From positions 1 to 64,000 of the forward strand of contig LNFR01000087.1 of NCBI GenBank assembly GCA_001567185.1: DNA of 64,000 nt, in the 5' to 3' direction. The position numbers were made by a program, and so were the translations under genes. Shown here piece after piece: positions 36,021-46,531 of the stretch; position 1 is the stretch's first letter; each line of letters opens with the position of its first letter. Origin of the DNA: Bacteroidetes bacterium OLB12. GTDB lineage: Bacteria; Bacteroidota; Bacteroidia; Cytophagales; Cyclobacteriaceae. The notes below the pieces were generated by a model. It was not told the DNA's origin and ran no database searches. It saw nothing but the letters and a program-made list of their open reading frames with translations.

Positions 36021-37640
36021 TTACAATCCCGAAACCTGTTTATCCTTCGGATATTTTACCTCAAACTTATAAACCAGCTTGCGGGTTTCGTTCGGTTTCA
36101 GCTCTAACTCCCACGTAAGTTTGCCCGTATCTTTGTTGTACTTTGCACCACCCAAATCCACCGTGGTAACTTCAATCTGCGTATTCTGCGAAACCGGTAC
36201 CTGATCTTCTACAATAATCTTAACCGCATCGGTTTTGGTATTGCGTACGGAAATCTCCCACGTGTAATTTTCCTTGCGCGATGAACCAATAAAATTCTTC
36301 GAAGTCAAATCTTTCAGTTTCTCGCGCTTTACCACAATCCGCTTATCGCGACCAAGCGAAACTGCCAGCGTATCTTTGATGTTATTCGGATCGATAAACG
36401 ATTTTCCCACAAAAGTTCCTTCAAAGAAAATGTTCGCTTCACCCGGCAACAGGTTAAACTCTTCCCAGCCGGTAGCACGCGCCATCAAAAAAGCATCCAC
36501 ATCCAACTTCGGTGCAACCGAATAAATGTAATCGGCCTTCATATCATAGTTGCGAATATCTACTACAACCGGCTTTGCCGAAGAAGCAACCGTATAAGGC
36601 AGCGCAATATCAAATTCAGTATTCAAGGCAGTTTGAATGGTGGAAGTATAATCCGAAACAGATTGTGCTATTAATTCTTCATCGGCCATCTCAGCAGCTT
36701 TTTTCTCCATCTTCATTGATACAGGAGCAGGAGCATTAACCCTTACCCCGGCAGGCCCCCGATGGGAGCGTTCTATCGGATAATAAAAATCCAGGTACCA
36801 ACTGTACAACTCCGGCTTTTGTCCACTCAGGTTCGGGTTGGCTGTAGAAAGTTTCAACTTCACATTGCTCCATTCTTCACCTGTGCTTTGAAACACATTG
36901 GCTTTGTAACTTAACTGTACCGGATTTTTAGTATCCACCGCACGTAAATCATATACGGGGCTCCAGCCGGCATTAGCCACTACATAACGCACCTGCAATT
37001 CAACGTTTGTTGTTGCTTCTGAAGACACACTTACTACCAACTCGCTGGTGTTTCTGCGATACAATTCATTCTCGCTGTTAATCTGCTTGTTCAGTTTAGC
37101 AATGCGCTCATTCAGCTTCTTAATTTTCTCGTCTTGTTTCATGCGTGTAGAAACAATATCGCCCAGGCGTGTACGATAAAAATCGGCCATGGCTTTCAGT
37201 TCGGCTACCGTTAAATTTTGATTGGTACCCCCAATTTTCTGATTGCTTAGCAGCATCTGCTCTTCCTTATTCAGAATCTCTTTCTGACTTTGCTCAAGGG
37301 TTAGTTGCCGTTGCAAGGTCTCCACCGAATCTTTGAGTATTCGAATAGGTTTCGGCAAATTAAACTCACTTAAAAAATTCTGGCGGTGCGATGTACCCAG
37401 AATAATAATACCCCCTTTGCCCGAAACCTGTACACTTTGCGGATCGAGCTGCGAAGAAAGACCCGTAACAATCAGGTTTGTTTTTCCTGCATCCACTTTT
37501 GTCTTAACCACCCGCGAAATCTGCGCCTTGTTCAAAAACACCGTAACATCCGTAATCCTCGAATCCACCGGCTTATCGGGCTGGGCCACTGCTACCAGCG
37601 AGCTAACCACCAAAGCCGATGTTAAAAGTTGATTTGTCAT
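36021..37640 (-). CDS. DUF4139 protein, mucoidy-inhibitor MuiA family
   Basis: I choose ATG 37640 (MTNQLLTSALVVSSLVAVAQ, a signal peptide); the longer frame to 37688 adds 16 residues of no signal character. About 539 aa. The N-terminal DUF4140 region (ITDVTVFLNKAQISRV) is followed by a coiled coil (about residues 90-200: QLTLEQSQKEILNKEEQ, KIKKLNERIAKLNKQINSENE) and the C-terminal DUF4139 beta domain (LQVRYVVANAGWSPVYDLRA, then LPGEANIFFEGTFVG). The function is not established; the name comes from a mucoidy phenotype. Exported, monocistronic, with its own terminator. Confidence 0.88.
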   Translation of the reverse strand: MTNQLLTSALVVSSLVAVAQPDKPVDSRITDVTVFLNKAQISRVVKTKVDAGKTNLIVTGLSSQLDPQSVQVSGKGGIIILGTSHRQNFLSEFNLPKPIRILKDSVETLQRQLTLEQSQKEILNKEEQMLLSNQKIGGTNQNLTVAELKAMADFYRTRLGDIVSTRMKQDEKIKKLNERIAKLNKQINSENELYRRNTSELVVSVSSEATTNVELQVRYVVANAGWSPVYDLRAVDTKNPVQLSYKANVFQSTGEEWSNVKLKLSTANPNLSGQKPELYSWYLDFYYPIERSHRGPAGVRVNAPAPVSMKMEKKAAEMADEELIAQSVSDYTSTIQTALNTEFDIALPYTVASSAKPVVVDIRNYDMKADYIYSVAPKLDVDAFLMARATGWEEFNLLPGEANIFFEGTFVGKSFIDPNNIKDTLAVSLGRDKRIVVKREKLKDLTSKNFIGSSRKENYTWEISVRNTKTDAVKIIVEDQVPVSQNTQIEVTTVDLGGAKYNKDTGKLTWELELKPNETRKLVYKFEVKYPKDKQVSGL

Positions 37641-37752
37641 GATTTTTAAAATTTTTCCTTTAAGATGTACTCCCAAATGTTTTTCCATAACTACACTGAT
37701 AATTTTTAATTAATATCTTGAAATTAGACCTGAATCAGGCAACTTTTGCGCC

Positions 37753-38831
37753 ATGAATGAGTTAACCTTTTCTTACCCCCAATTACGGCAGTTTGCCTTT
37801 AATATTTTCAGAAAAATGAACTGCCCGGAAGCCGATGCCCGGCTTGCCGCAGATGTACTGCTTAGCGCAGATTTAAGGGGTATCGACTCGCACGGGGTAG
37901 CGCGACTCTCCGGTTATGTGCGCCTGTGGGAAGCCAAACGCATCAATAGCAACCCTACTATTAAAATAGTGCACGAAACGCCCAGCACTGCGGTGGTGGA
38001 TGGCGACAGTGGTTTGGGTCTTGTGGTTGCACCCAAAGCGATGGAAATAGCCATGCAAAAAGCGGCTGTTGCCGGAACCGGTTGGGTAGCAGTAAAAGGC
38101 TCTAATCACTTTGGAATTGCCGGATACCATGCCATGATGGCGTTGCAAAAAGACATGATTGGAATGGCTATGACCAATGCCAGTCCGTTGGTTGCGCCCA
38201 CTTTTTCGGTGGAAAGATTATTGGGCACCAACCCAATTTGTGTGGCGATACCGGCCGATAAACAACCTCCGTTTGTTGCCGATTTTGCCACCACTACGGC
38301 AGCCAACGGCAAGCTTGAAATATTGCAACGTAAAAATAAAGAAGCTCCCGAAGGTTGGATTCAAAAAAAGGATGGCAGCACTTCCACCAATCCGCACGAA
38401 TTGAAAGAAGGAGGGGCGCTTATTCCGCTGGGCAGCGATCGTGAGCATGGCAGCCACAAAGGTTTTTGTTTGGGCGCCTGGGTAGATATTTTTTCTGCCG
38501 TGTTGAGTGGAGCTAATTATGGTCCATGGGTTCCGCCTTTCGTAAGTTTTCTGGCCCCACCGGCCAATCCGGTAGGTGAAGGCATTGGCCATTTTTTGGT
38601 GCGATGCGTGTGGATGCTTTCCGCCCGGCACAGGAATTTAAAAGTCATATGGATAACTGGATCTCGCGGTTTCGCGCTGCTAAAACGGCCGAAGGATATG
38701 ATCACCTTGTAATACCGGGCGATCCGGAACGGGAGTTTGAAGCCATACGAATGAAGGAAGGTATTCCGCTGGTGGAGAAAGTGGTGGAGGATTTAAGCGT
38801 GGTTGGAAAAAATTTGGGAGTAGCGCTTTGA
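37753..38831 (+). CDS. Malate/L-lactate dehydrogenase, Ldh2 family
   Basis: NAD(P)-dependent 2-oxo/2-hydroxy acid dehydrogenase of the Ldh2/MDG2 fold, unrelated to classical LDH. Family motifs: DLRGIDSHGVARLSGY, VAVKGSNHFGIAGYHAMMA (active-site His), LLGTNPICVAIP and GSHKGFCLG. The frame breaks near 38593-38600; adding a T to the T6 run restores GHFFGAMRVDAFRPAQEFK and the C-terminus to 38831, total about 359 aa. The substrate (malate, lactate, sulfolactate or ureidoglycolate-type) cannot be read from sequence. The sulfolactate option is of interest because comB is 7 kb upstream. Confidence 0.87.
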
Positions 38832-39002
38832 TGGTTATTTCCATATTAACAAACTTGTTACACACCAAACATGCTGTACAGTTTATTCTGAACTTGTGAA
38901 TATCCTATTCTCTTCAAGAAAAATAGTAGCCGGTGTCCCAGCAATTTGTTATCTTTCAAATTAACTATTCTCTACTATTTAATTTATTTACCCATATCTG
39001 CC

Positions 39003-39633
39003 GTGAAAAAATTATTAACATTAGTACCGTTAGTCTATTTTTTGTCATTATCCGCTTCCTATAGCCAGGTGGGCGTGCAGGTAGGCGCAGTAGCCTCTAC
39101 CGATCCGGCCTTTATTACGTATGATAGTTTGGAGAAAGTAAGCGGGGCCATCGGGTACACCGTTGGGGTATTTTACAAGTATTGGCTAACGGATCATGTA
39201 TCCATACAACCTGCTTTGAATTTACTTAACAAACGCTGGTGGGAAGAGCTTGACGATGGTGGAATTTTTTTACATAACCCGTGTTTCCTTGAATTACATT
39301 GAATTGCCCGTGCATGCAGTTTTTACTTCACACAAAACAAAAGGTTTCTTTGTTGGGGCGGGGCCCTCAGTTATGTTTGGCCTGGGTGGTAAAAGAACCG
39401 TAACTGAAGACGGAAATTTAATCATGAGCAACAAGCTGAAGTTCGACAGCGAAAATGCCCCGGAAAAGAAACTGACTATTGCCATTAACGCGATGGCCGG
39501 TTATACGTTTAAACGTATATCGGTAGGTCTTAATTATACAAAGGGCATCACCAACCAGCCGACAGGCGATGCCGATCACGGCAACGTAAGCAATCTGACT
39601 CTTAAGGCAAGTGTTCTGTTCGGGCAACAGTGA
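39003..39633 (+). CDS. Outer-membrane beta-barrel protein (PorT/OmpW-like)
   Basis: Probable start GTG 39003, giving signal peptide MKKLLTLVPLVYFLSLSASYSQ. The body is a predicted barrel of about 190 residues (VGVQVGAVAS, YTVGVFYKYWL, YIELPVHAVF, GFFVGAGPSVMFGLGG, ITIAINAMAGYTF-like strands). The frame breaks in a T7 run near 39265; removing one T joins DDGGIFYITRVSLNYIELP. The YIELPV...FFVGAGP pattern is the common Bacteroidota outer-membrane barrel signature. No partner is recognised. A bidirectional terminator separates it from the M19 gene. Confidence 0.78.
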
Positions 39634-39680
39634 AGGTTATTCAATAATCCTCACCAGGATATCGGAGCAACCCTATGAAT

Positions 39681-39711
39681 AAAAAAGGATGGCTCGCACC
39701 ATCCTTCTTTA
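39681..39711. terminator. Bidirectional terminator between the OMP and dipeptidase genes
   Basis: The stem AAGGATGG with CCATCCTT, 6-nt loop CTCGCA, has an A6 run on its left, giving T6 on the minus strand after the hairpin, and TTCTTT on the plus side. It serves the convergent genes ending at 39633 and 39729. Confidence 0.85.
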
Positions 39712-39728
39712 AAAATTTCAAATTAAGC

Positions 39729-41027
39729 TTATAATTTACCTGCCTGTATTTTTTTTGCTACAGCCTGTACTTCATCTAACACCCGCAGTAGGTTACCACT
39801 CCACAGTTTGCCAATCTGCGCTTCGGTATAACCGCGCTTTACTAACTCTAATGTCACGTTAAACGTTTCAGAAGCATCGTTCCAGCCCTCAATTCCACCA
39901 CCACCATCAAAGTCAGAGCTGATGCCTACATGATCGATCCCGATCTTCTTCACCAGGTAATCAATATGATCTACAAAGTCGGCAACATTTACCGGGGGTG
40001 CCACGGGATTCACTTCCTTTTCAATACGGGGTTTTGCCTTGGCTGTAATCTCTGCATACTTTTTAAAATAAGCCTGACGCTCTTCTGCTGATAGGTCGCG
40101 CATGGCAGCACGTTCCAGAACAGTAAATCCTTCGGCTTTTGCCACGTCTTTCACAACCTCATTTACTTTGGCTGAATACGCATCATTTTTCTTTGTGTTT
40201 ACATAGCTCTTAAACGCCACAGCCTGCACCACGCCTTTATTTGCTTTGATCAATTCCAATTGTTCATCATCCAGGTTGCGACTTACATCATTCAAAGCAC
40301 GGGCCGATGAGTGTGACGCAATAACAGGAGCTTTTGATAATTTAATTGCCTCGATATTGGCCGCTTTGGAAGGATGCGAAAGATCAACCATAATGCCCCA
40401 TTTATTCATCTCGGCAATTACTTCCCTTCCCAGGGGACTTAATCCATTATGTAACCATACATTATCGCGTTCTCCGGTATTGGAGTCGGCCAACTGGCTG
40501 TGGCCGTTATGGGCTAAAGACATGTAACGCGCACCACGATCGTAAAATTCTTTTACCCGCTTAATGTCTGTTCCAATCGGAAAACCATTTTCTACTCCAA
40601 TCATTGCCACCTTTTTACCGGACTTTACTATTCTGCGTACATCGGCCGAAGTGAGCGCCAGTTCAATTTTGTCGGGGGCAATTTCTTTACAAAGTCTATG
40701 AATGGCATTGAACTTCGCATCCGCATTGGCATACGCTTTTGCGTAGCCATCGGGTGTAAGGTCGCCCTGCGCGGTATAAACAATTAACCACGAAACATCC
40801 AACCCACCCTCTTCCATTTTTGGAAGGTTAACCTGTGTGTTTAGTCGTTGGCTATAATTTACAGAGGCAGTAAAATTCGACACATCAATATCATCATGCG
40901 TATCGAGTGTAATAACCCGCTCGTGAATTGCTTTTGCTTTTTTTACGAGTGCCTCATCGGGCGTTTGGGCCAGAACAGCCGAGCCAGACAAAACAAGAAT
41001 CAAAACGAATACCTGGATTGATTTCAT
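39729..41027 (-). CDS. Membrane dipeptidase, M19 (renal dipeptidase) family
   Basis: Zn-dependent dipeptidase of 432 aa with signal peptide MKSIQVFVLILVLSGSAVLA. The metal site is visible in order: LDTHDDID (His, Asp), GVENGFPIG (bridging Glu), MVDLSHPSK (His), VIASHSSAR (His) and GISSDFDGGGG (Asp). The length is slightly above the 350-400 aa average because of an insert after the second His (about residues 245-330). Likely periplasmic turnover of peptides, including D-containing ones. Monocistronic, with its own terminator. Confidence 0.93.
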   Translation of the reverse strand: MKSIQVFVLILVLSGSAVLAQTPDEALVKKAKAIHERVITLDTHDDIDVSNFTASVNYSQRLNTQVNLPKMEEGGLDVSWLIVYTAQGDLTPDGYAKAYANADAKFNAIHRLCKEIAPDKIELALTSADVRRIVKSGKKVAMIGVENGFPIGTDIKRVKEFYDRGARYMSLAHNGHSQLADSNTGERDNVWLHNGLSPLGREVIAEMNKWGIMVDLSHPSKAANIEAIKLSKAPVIASHSSARALNDVSRNLDDEQLELIKANKGVVQAVAFKSYVNTKKNDAYSAKVNEVVKDVAKAEGFTVLERAAMRDLSAEERQAYFKKYAEITAKAKPRIEKEVNPVAPPVNVADFVDHIDYLVKKIGIDHVGISSDFDGGGGIEGWNDASETFNVTLELVKRGYTEAQIGKLWSGNLLRVLDEVQAVAKKIQAGKL

Positions 41028-41121
41028 ATAGTTGAGATTTTTAACCGAAGTGTGTTAAAATTAAAAAAAGGAAGGCCTGATCGCGAACGAAAACTTTACG
41101 AAAGGTAAACTTAGCCCTAAA

Positions 41122-41325
41122 TTAACTCACTGCCTCGTTTGGAATCTCAAACTCCCTGGCGCTTTCGCGGAAAATCTGAACCACCTCCTCGTAGGCCGCC
41201 AGGCGCGCCTCTATGTGTGCCAGCTCTTCAGCATCAGCAAAGGTTTTGCGTTCGCGCAACTCCCGAATATTGGCATGAAGGCTTATAAACACATCCTGAA
41301 TAAATTCTTCGTAACGGGGTAACAT
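41122..41325 (-). CDS. Small conserved-looking alpha-helical protein
   Basis: I use ATG 41325 (MLPRYEEFIQDVFISLHANI, 67 aa). The rest is one amphipathic helical stretch (RELRERKTFADAEELAHIEARL, split here as two helices) suggestive of a short coiled coil. No family is recognised. It lies 37 bp downstream of the OMP-like gene on the same strand. Codon use looks coding, but the small size limits confidence. Confidence 0.5.
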   Translation of the reverse strand: MLPRYEEFIQDVFISLHANIRELRERKTFADAEELAHIEARLAAYEEVVQIFRESAREFEIPNEAVS

Positions 41326-41362
41326 TGCATGCAACTTTAAAGTATGCCGGCCAGTCAACAAC

Positions 41363-41899
41363 TTAAAGTGTAAAGAAAACCCTGAAAACCCAGGGAGAAG
41401 CGAATGCCCGCTCCTGGTTATTGTATATCACATCATACAAGGCCATTAGATTAATGGCACTGCGCGAGCCAATTGGTTGCGAATAACCTAAGCCTAACAA
41501 AAGCCTGTCAAAATTTCTCCGGTCTCCGGTTCCAGAAAAGACAGGAGTATTAATCAGGCTGTATTCGCCATATGCAAACAACTGGTTAAAGTTATATCGC
41601 ATAAAAGGGTTTACCCCATACTGATCAATATTCATTTTAACGGGTTGTGTGTAGGCAAACCGCTGCCACGTTAATCCTGTTCCAACCGAAAATTTGGGTG
41701 TAACCATATAGCCCACAATCGGGTTAACTGCAAAATAGAAATAGCGGCTACCATAGGCATCTGTTCCGCCATTCATGGCAAGGCCGCCACCTGTATATAT
41801 TCTGTCTTTCAATCCCCATCCGGTATTGTCATTCACCTCGCGTTGTGCCCATGATTGAACGGATATGAATAATAAAACTACACCCACCACGCTTTTCAT
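41363..41899 (-). CDS. Predicted outer-membrane beta-barrel protein
   Basis: A 178-aa protein with signal peptide MKSVVGVVLLFISVQSWA and alternating barrel strands (RYFYFAVNPIVGYMV, FSVGTGLTWQRFAYT, LFAYGEYSLIN, LLLGLGYSQPI). The last strand WVFRVFFTL lacks the terminal Phe. It resembles small barrel proteins found in many Bacteroidota; function unknown. It follows the DivIC/FtsB-like gene by 16 bp. Confidence 0.7.
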   Translation of the reverse strand: MKSVVGVVLLFISVQSWAQREVNDNTGWGLKDRIYTGGGLAMNGGTDAYGSRYFYFAVNPIVGYMVTPKFSVGTGLTWQRFAYTQPVKMNIDQYGVNPFMRYNFNQLFAYGEYSLINTPVFSGTGDRRNFDRLLLGLGYSQPIGSRSAINLMALYDVIYNNQERAFASPWVFRVFFTL

Positions 41900-41915
41900 A
41901 TTGCTATGTTTTATT

Positions 41916-42206
41916 TTACTCTTCCTGAATTATGAAAATATCTTCCGTCTCCTTTTTCATCAGGTATTTTTCACGTGCAAACTTCTCAAGAAGTTCTTTG
42001 TTGGTTAGTAACTCCTTGCGGTCTTTCTCCACTTCACTGATTTTCTCCAAATAAAATTCCTTCTCATTTTCAAGGCTGTTTACCTTGGCTGTCATTTTAA
42101 AACGCGAAATCAGATCGTTAGAATCCAGCAACAATAACCAGATAAAAAATAGCAATCCTGTTACAACATAAAAATTACGGAATGCGGGGGGAAGTTTCTT
42201 GAGCAT
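41916..42206 (-). CDS. Septum formation initiator family protein (FtsB/DivIC-like)
   Basis: A 96-aa bitopic protein: a short cytoplasmic N-terminus, one membrane helix (FYVVTGLLFFIWLLLLD) and a periplasmic coiled coil (LENEKEFYLEKISEVEKD) ending with KFAREKYLMKKETEDIFII, the DivIC/FtsB signature. It acts in the divisome with FtsL and FtsQ. In many Bacteroidota this gene lies next to eno; here eno is about 840 bp upstream, separated by the DUF2147-like gene and a MITE. Confidence 0.88.
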   Translation of the reverse strand: MLKKLPPAFRNFYVVTGLLFFIWLLLLDSNDLISRFKMTAKVNSLENEKEFYLEKISEVEKDRKELLTNKELLEKFAREKYLMKKETEDIFIIQEE

Positions 42207-42256
42207 AAGTTTAAAAAATGAATGTACGAAGATAGAAATTAAACCCCCTAAATAGC

Positions 42257-42281
42257 AAATCGGGCCTTATGCCCGATTTTT
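42257..42281 (-). terminator. Hairpin terminator after the DUF2147-like gene
   Basis: Perfect 9-bp stem (AAATCGGGC 42257-42265 with GCCCGATTT 42271-42279), 5-nt loop. The T-run is better on the plus strand, but the only gene ending nearby is the minus-strand gene at 42308. Confidence 0.6.
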
Positions 42282-42307
42282 GTTTGATTACCCCTTTCGC
42301 AGTGCCG

Positions 42308-42721
42308 TTAGGGCTTTATGAGTTTCCACTCCTGCACAAACACCTGCTCTTGGGTGTTTTTATGGAAGGTGGTTACCTTCAATACCGATTTACTCTTAAG
42401 TTGCAGTGTCACATCAAACTCCTTAGCCGAAACCGGATCGACATAAGATCCTTTGCATTTCTTAAACATACCCACCCTTACGTTTTCAAGAACCCGGGTA
42501 CCCAGTATGGAACTGTTCATGTTATCGGCCCACACAATTGAACCCTGAAATATCGAGTCCACATCGTAAATGAGTACCTGAACATTCAGGAGTTCATTAA
42601 ACCAAACACCAACCAGGTTGTGTTGAAGATCGGCACCCTGAAATTGCTCGCGCACCAAGAAAATGATTAAGCCACCAACTACCAACAAACCAAGCCATAC
42701 CAACATCATATTTGTTTCCAT
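42308..42721 (-). CDS. Membrane-anchored DUF2147-like protein
   Basis: A 137-aa protein with an N-terminal membrane helix (MLVWLGLLVVGGLIIFLV). The rest follows the DUF2147 pattern by eye: GVWFNE...VQVLIYDVDSIFQGSIVWAD, then ILGTRVLENV and YVDPVSAKEFDVTLQLKSKSVLKV, a lipocalin-like beta fold. The last Trp (QEWKLIKP) is family-like. Function is unknown. Single gene between DivIC and eno, followed by a hairpin terminator. Confidence 0.6.
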   Translation of the reverse strand: METNMMLVWLGLLVVGGLIIFLVREQFQGADLQHNLVGVWFNELLNVQVLIYDVDSIFQGSIVWADNMNSSILGTRVLENVRVGMFKKCKGSYVDPVSAKEFDVTLQLKSKSVLKVTTFHKNTQEQVFVQEWKLIKP

Positions 42722-42895
42722 AACCAGAAGGTTTCAATTTGATGAAACCCACAGGCATACTTTGACAAAAACCAGGCAAGGCTCAGAAAAGGCCTAAAAC
42801 ATCAAAAAAATACACTTTTTTGAGAGACTTACTTTTTATTTAGTCCCAAATCAGGACTGTATTCCACGTCAATCCCAAATTGGGCTAGACAAAAA

Positions 42896-43024
42896 GAGGT
42901 TGTCTTAAAAGTCATTCTGTCATCGCGGGTTTTAATCCACAATCTCGATTCTGAGGTACTGAAAGGAATTCCGACACAAGGCCGGAATGACGTACTCTCT
43001 TATTTTGACTTTTGAGACAACCTC
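42896..43024. repeat. MITE-like element, family A copy 2
   Basis: 129 bp with 18-bp ends (42896-42913 and 43007-43024, one mismatch), homologous throughout to the copy at 2844-2972. The first inner hairpin has decayed (CGCGGGTTTTAATCCACAA) while ATTCCGACACAAGGCCGGAAT persists. It lies just downstream of eno. The remaining 42722-42895 has no gene or clear signal. Confidence 0.82.
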
Positions 43025-43047
43025 CTCGTAAAATGTAAGCTTTACGA

Positions 43048-44334
<1,287 letters not shown>

Positions 44335-44366
44335 TTAAAAGTGAACGTTGTTTTAAAAACTGTTTT

Positions 44367-44735
44367 CTATTTCTGTTGCCAATAATCTACCACCAGCACC
44401 TTCTCAAAGAAAGGGCTAGCCAGGGCTACAAATTTTTTATGTTCGGGATGAGGCAAATAAATTTCACGATCCTTTTCTGATGCAAAACTTACTATAAAAC
44501 AATGTGTAAATCCTTGATTCAGATTTTCAGGACTGTTATTCGTTCCCCACTCAAATTTCTTTATTTCTTTAATGGTTGATGAAAGCGCTTTGAAAGCATC
44601 TTCAATCTTTTTTACATCTTCCGGTTTTGCCGTTGATTTAAACTGAAACAACACCACATGCTGAAGCATTTTTTCCTGGGCCGGGCTTACTACTGCCATC
44701 GTGATAAACAATATAAAGAAGATGATTTTTTTCAT
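44367..44735 (-). CDS. Exported Dabb (stress-responsive alpha/beta barrel) domain protein
   Basis: 122 aa with a signal peptide MKKIIFFILFITMAVVSPAQ. A single dimeric alpha/beta-barrel domain follows: MLQHVVLFQFKSTAKPEDV, GTNNSPENLNQGFTHCFIVSF and YLPHPEHKKFVAL. Family function is mostly unknown. It sits 9 bp after carA and 42 bp before eno. Confidence 0.88.
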   Translation of the reverse strand: MKKIIFFILFITMAVVSPAQEKMLQHVVLFQFKSTAKPEDVKKIEDAFKALSSTIKEIKKFEWGTNNSPENLNQGFTHCFIVSFASEKDREIYLPHPEHKKFVALASPFFEKVLVVDYWQQK

Positions 44736-44744
44736 TGCATTATT

Positions 44745-45851
44745 TTAGTGTGTTTCTACCAGGTTGCCTTCCTTTACCATCGCTACAAACTGGTCAAACA
44801 AGTAGCGCGAATCATGCGGACCAGGCGAAGCCTCCGGATGGTATTGTACTGAAAATGCTTTCTTATTTTTCAACCGTATGCCCATGATGGTATTATCATT
44901 CAAATGCAGGTGCGTAACTTCTACATTCGGATTTTTTTCAATTTCTTTTTCGCTTACTGCAAAGCCATGATTTTGTGAAGTCATCTCACCGAGGCCTGTA
45001 ATCAGGTTTTTAACCGGATGATTCAATCCGCGATGCCCGTGGTGCATTTTATAGGTTGTTAAGCCTGCAGCCAATGCCAGCAATTGATGCCCCAGACAAA
45101 TTCCAAATGTGGGTTTACCGGATGCCAGAATTTCTTTCACTGTTTTAATAGCATAATCCATTACCGATGGGTCGCCCGGGCCATTTGAAATAAAATATCC
45201 GTGGGGTGCCCATTTCTCCATTTCAGCGAAAGAAGTTTTTGCCGGAAATACCTGCACGTAACAATCGCGCGAAGCGAGGTTTCGTAAGATGTTGGTCTTA
45301 ATGCCCAGATCAAGAGCGGCAATGCGCAATAAAGCATTACTGTTTCCAACAAAGTAAGGGGCCTTTGTACTTACGATAGAAGAAAGTTCAAGGCCATCCA
45401 TGGAAGGTACTTTCTTAATCTCTTCTTTCATTTGTTCTGGTGTTAACTCTGAAGAGATTAAGGCATTCATTGCTCCTTTATTCCGGATGTATCTTACCAG
45501 CATCCGCGTATCCAGGTCTGAAATTCCAACCACCCCGTTCTTCTCCAGGTAAGCTTGCAGGCTTTCTTTTGCGGTCTTCCGGCTGAATTCTTCCGAGAAC
45601 TCATTTACCACAATCCCGCTTATCTTTGGCGAAGCAGATTCCTGCTCATCCGAAACCGTTCCATAATTTCCAATATGGGCGGTAGTGTTCACGATTATTT
45701 GGCCGTAATAAGAAGGATCGGTGTAGATTTCCTGGTAGCCGGTCATGCCGGTATTAAAGCAAATCTCTCCGCCTGAGGTTCCTCTTTTACCAATTGCTTT
45801 TCCTTCAAGCAGAAGGCCATCGGCCAGAAGGAGGTAGGCTTTTGTACTCAA
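44745..45851 (-). CDS. carA: Carbamoyl-phosphate synthase small subunit (glutaminase)
   Basis: Hydrolyses glutamine and passes ammonia to CarB for pyrimidine and arginine synthesis. The 368-aa protein has the N-terminal CPS domain (GETSGGEICFNTGMTGYQEI-like; here KRGTSGGEICFNTGMTGYQE) and a class I GATase with the catalytic Cys in FGICLGHQLLALA, plus QYHPEASPGPHDS carrying the His-x-Glu. carB is not in the window. A -7-like TATTTTTG lies at 45872-45879 on this strand, 21 bp before the start. Confidence 0.95.
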   Translation of the reverse strand: MSTKAYLLLADGLLLEGKAIGKRGTSGGEICFNTGMTGYQEIYTDPSYYGQIIVNTTAHIGNYGTVSDEQESASPKISGIVVNEFSEEFSRKTAKESLQAYLEKNGVVGISDLDTRMLVRYIRNKGAMNALISSELTPEQMKEEIKKVPSMDGLELSSIVSTKAPYFVGNSNALLRIAALDLGIKTNILRNLASRDCYVQVFPAKTSFAEMEKWAPHGYFISNGPGDPSVMDYAIKTVKEILASGKPTFGICLGHQLLALAAGLTTYKMHHGHRGLNHPVKNLITGLGEMTSQNHGFAVSEKEIEKNPNVEVTHLHLNDNTIMGIRLKNKKAFSVQYHPEASPGPHDSRYLFDQFVAMVKEGNLVETH

Positions 45852-45954
45852 TTCAATGTGGTTTTGGTTAACAAAAATACTGGTATTAAGGACTTTAAAG
45901 ATTGTAATTGCTGTAAATTTTCAAATCCCGGTTTCAAACGGTTACGGCAATAAA

Positions 45955-45985
45955 AAAGGGATTGAATCTGAAACTCAATCCCTTT
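45955..45985 (-). terminator. Intrinsic terminator of the ribosomal super-operon
   Basis: On the minus strand: AAAGGGATTGA, a 9-nt loop, TCAATCCCTTT, then T6. It begins about 21 bp after the rplQ stop and separates the ribosomal block from carA. Confidence 0.92.
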
Positions 45986-46006
45986 GTTATTTACACTTTT
46001 ATTCAC

Positions 46007-46528
46007 TTATTCTTTCTTCTTAGACTTTTTGGCGGCCTTTTTGGGAGCCTCTTCGGTTGCCTTTACTTCGGTAGAAGCCTCCGCTGCAGGCGCTGCCTCG
46101 GATTTCTTCGGCTTACGGCCTCTGCGGGTTTTACCTTTTTTCTCAGCCCCATCCTTTTTATAGATGTCGTTAAAGTCAACTAACTCCAGCAAGCACATAT
46201 CCGCAGCATCGCCCAAACGAGGCGCGCTTAGTTTAATGATGCGTGTGTAACCTCCCGGGCGATCAGCAATACGACCAGCTACTTCGCCAAACAAAGTTGT
46301 TACTGACTCTTTGTTTTGCAGATAGGACATTACCGTTCTGCGTGAATGGGTAGTATTATCTTTCGCCTTTGTGATCAATGGCTCCACATAACGCTTCAGT
46401 GCTTTTGCTTTGGCAAGTGTGGTGGTAATGCGCTTATTTAAGATAAGCGATGATGCCATATTTGAAAGGAGAGCCTCGCGATGGGAGGAGGTTCTTCCTA
46501 AGTGATTAACTTTTTTACCGTGTCTCAT
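46007..46528 (-). CDS. rplQ: Ribosomal protein L17
   Basis: Large-subunit protein, last gene of the alpha operon. The conserved part ([21 protein letters not shown]) covers about 120 residues; a 50-residue Lys/Ala/Glu-rich tail ([18 protein letters not shown]) extends it to 173 aa, as in other Bacteroidota. It lies 3 bp after rpoA and is followed by a strong terminator. Confidence 0.96.
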   Translation of the reverse strand: MRHGKKVNHLGRTSSHREALLSNMASSLILNKRITTTLAKAKALKRYVEPLITKAKDNTTHSRRTVMSYLQNKESVTTLFGEVAGRIADRPGGYTRIIKLSAPRLGDAADMCLLELVDFNDIYKKDGAEKKGKTRRGRKPKKSEAAPAAEASTEVKATEEAPKKAAKKSKKKE

Positions 46529-46531
46529 GGT

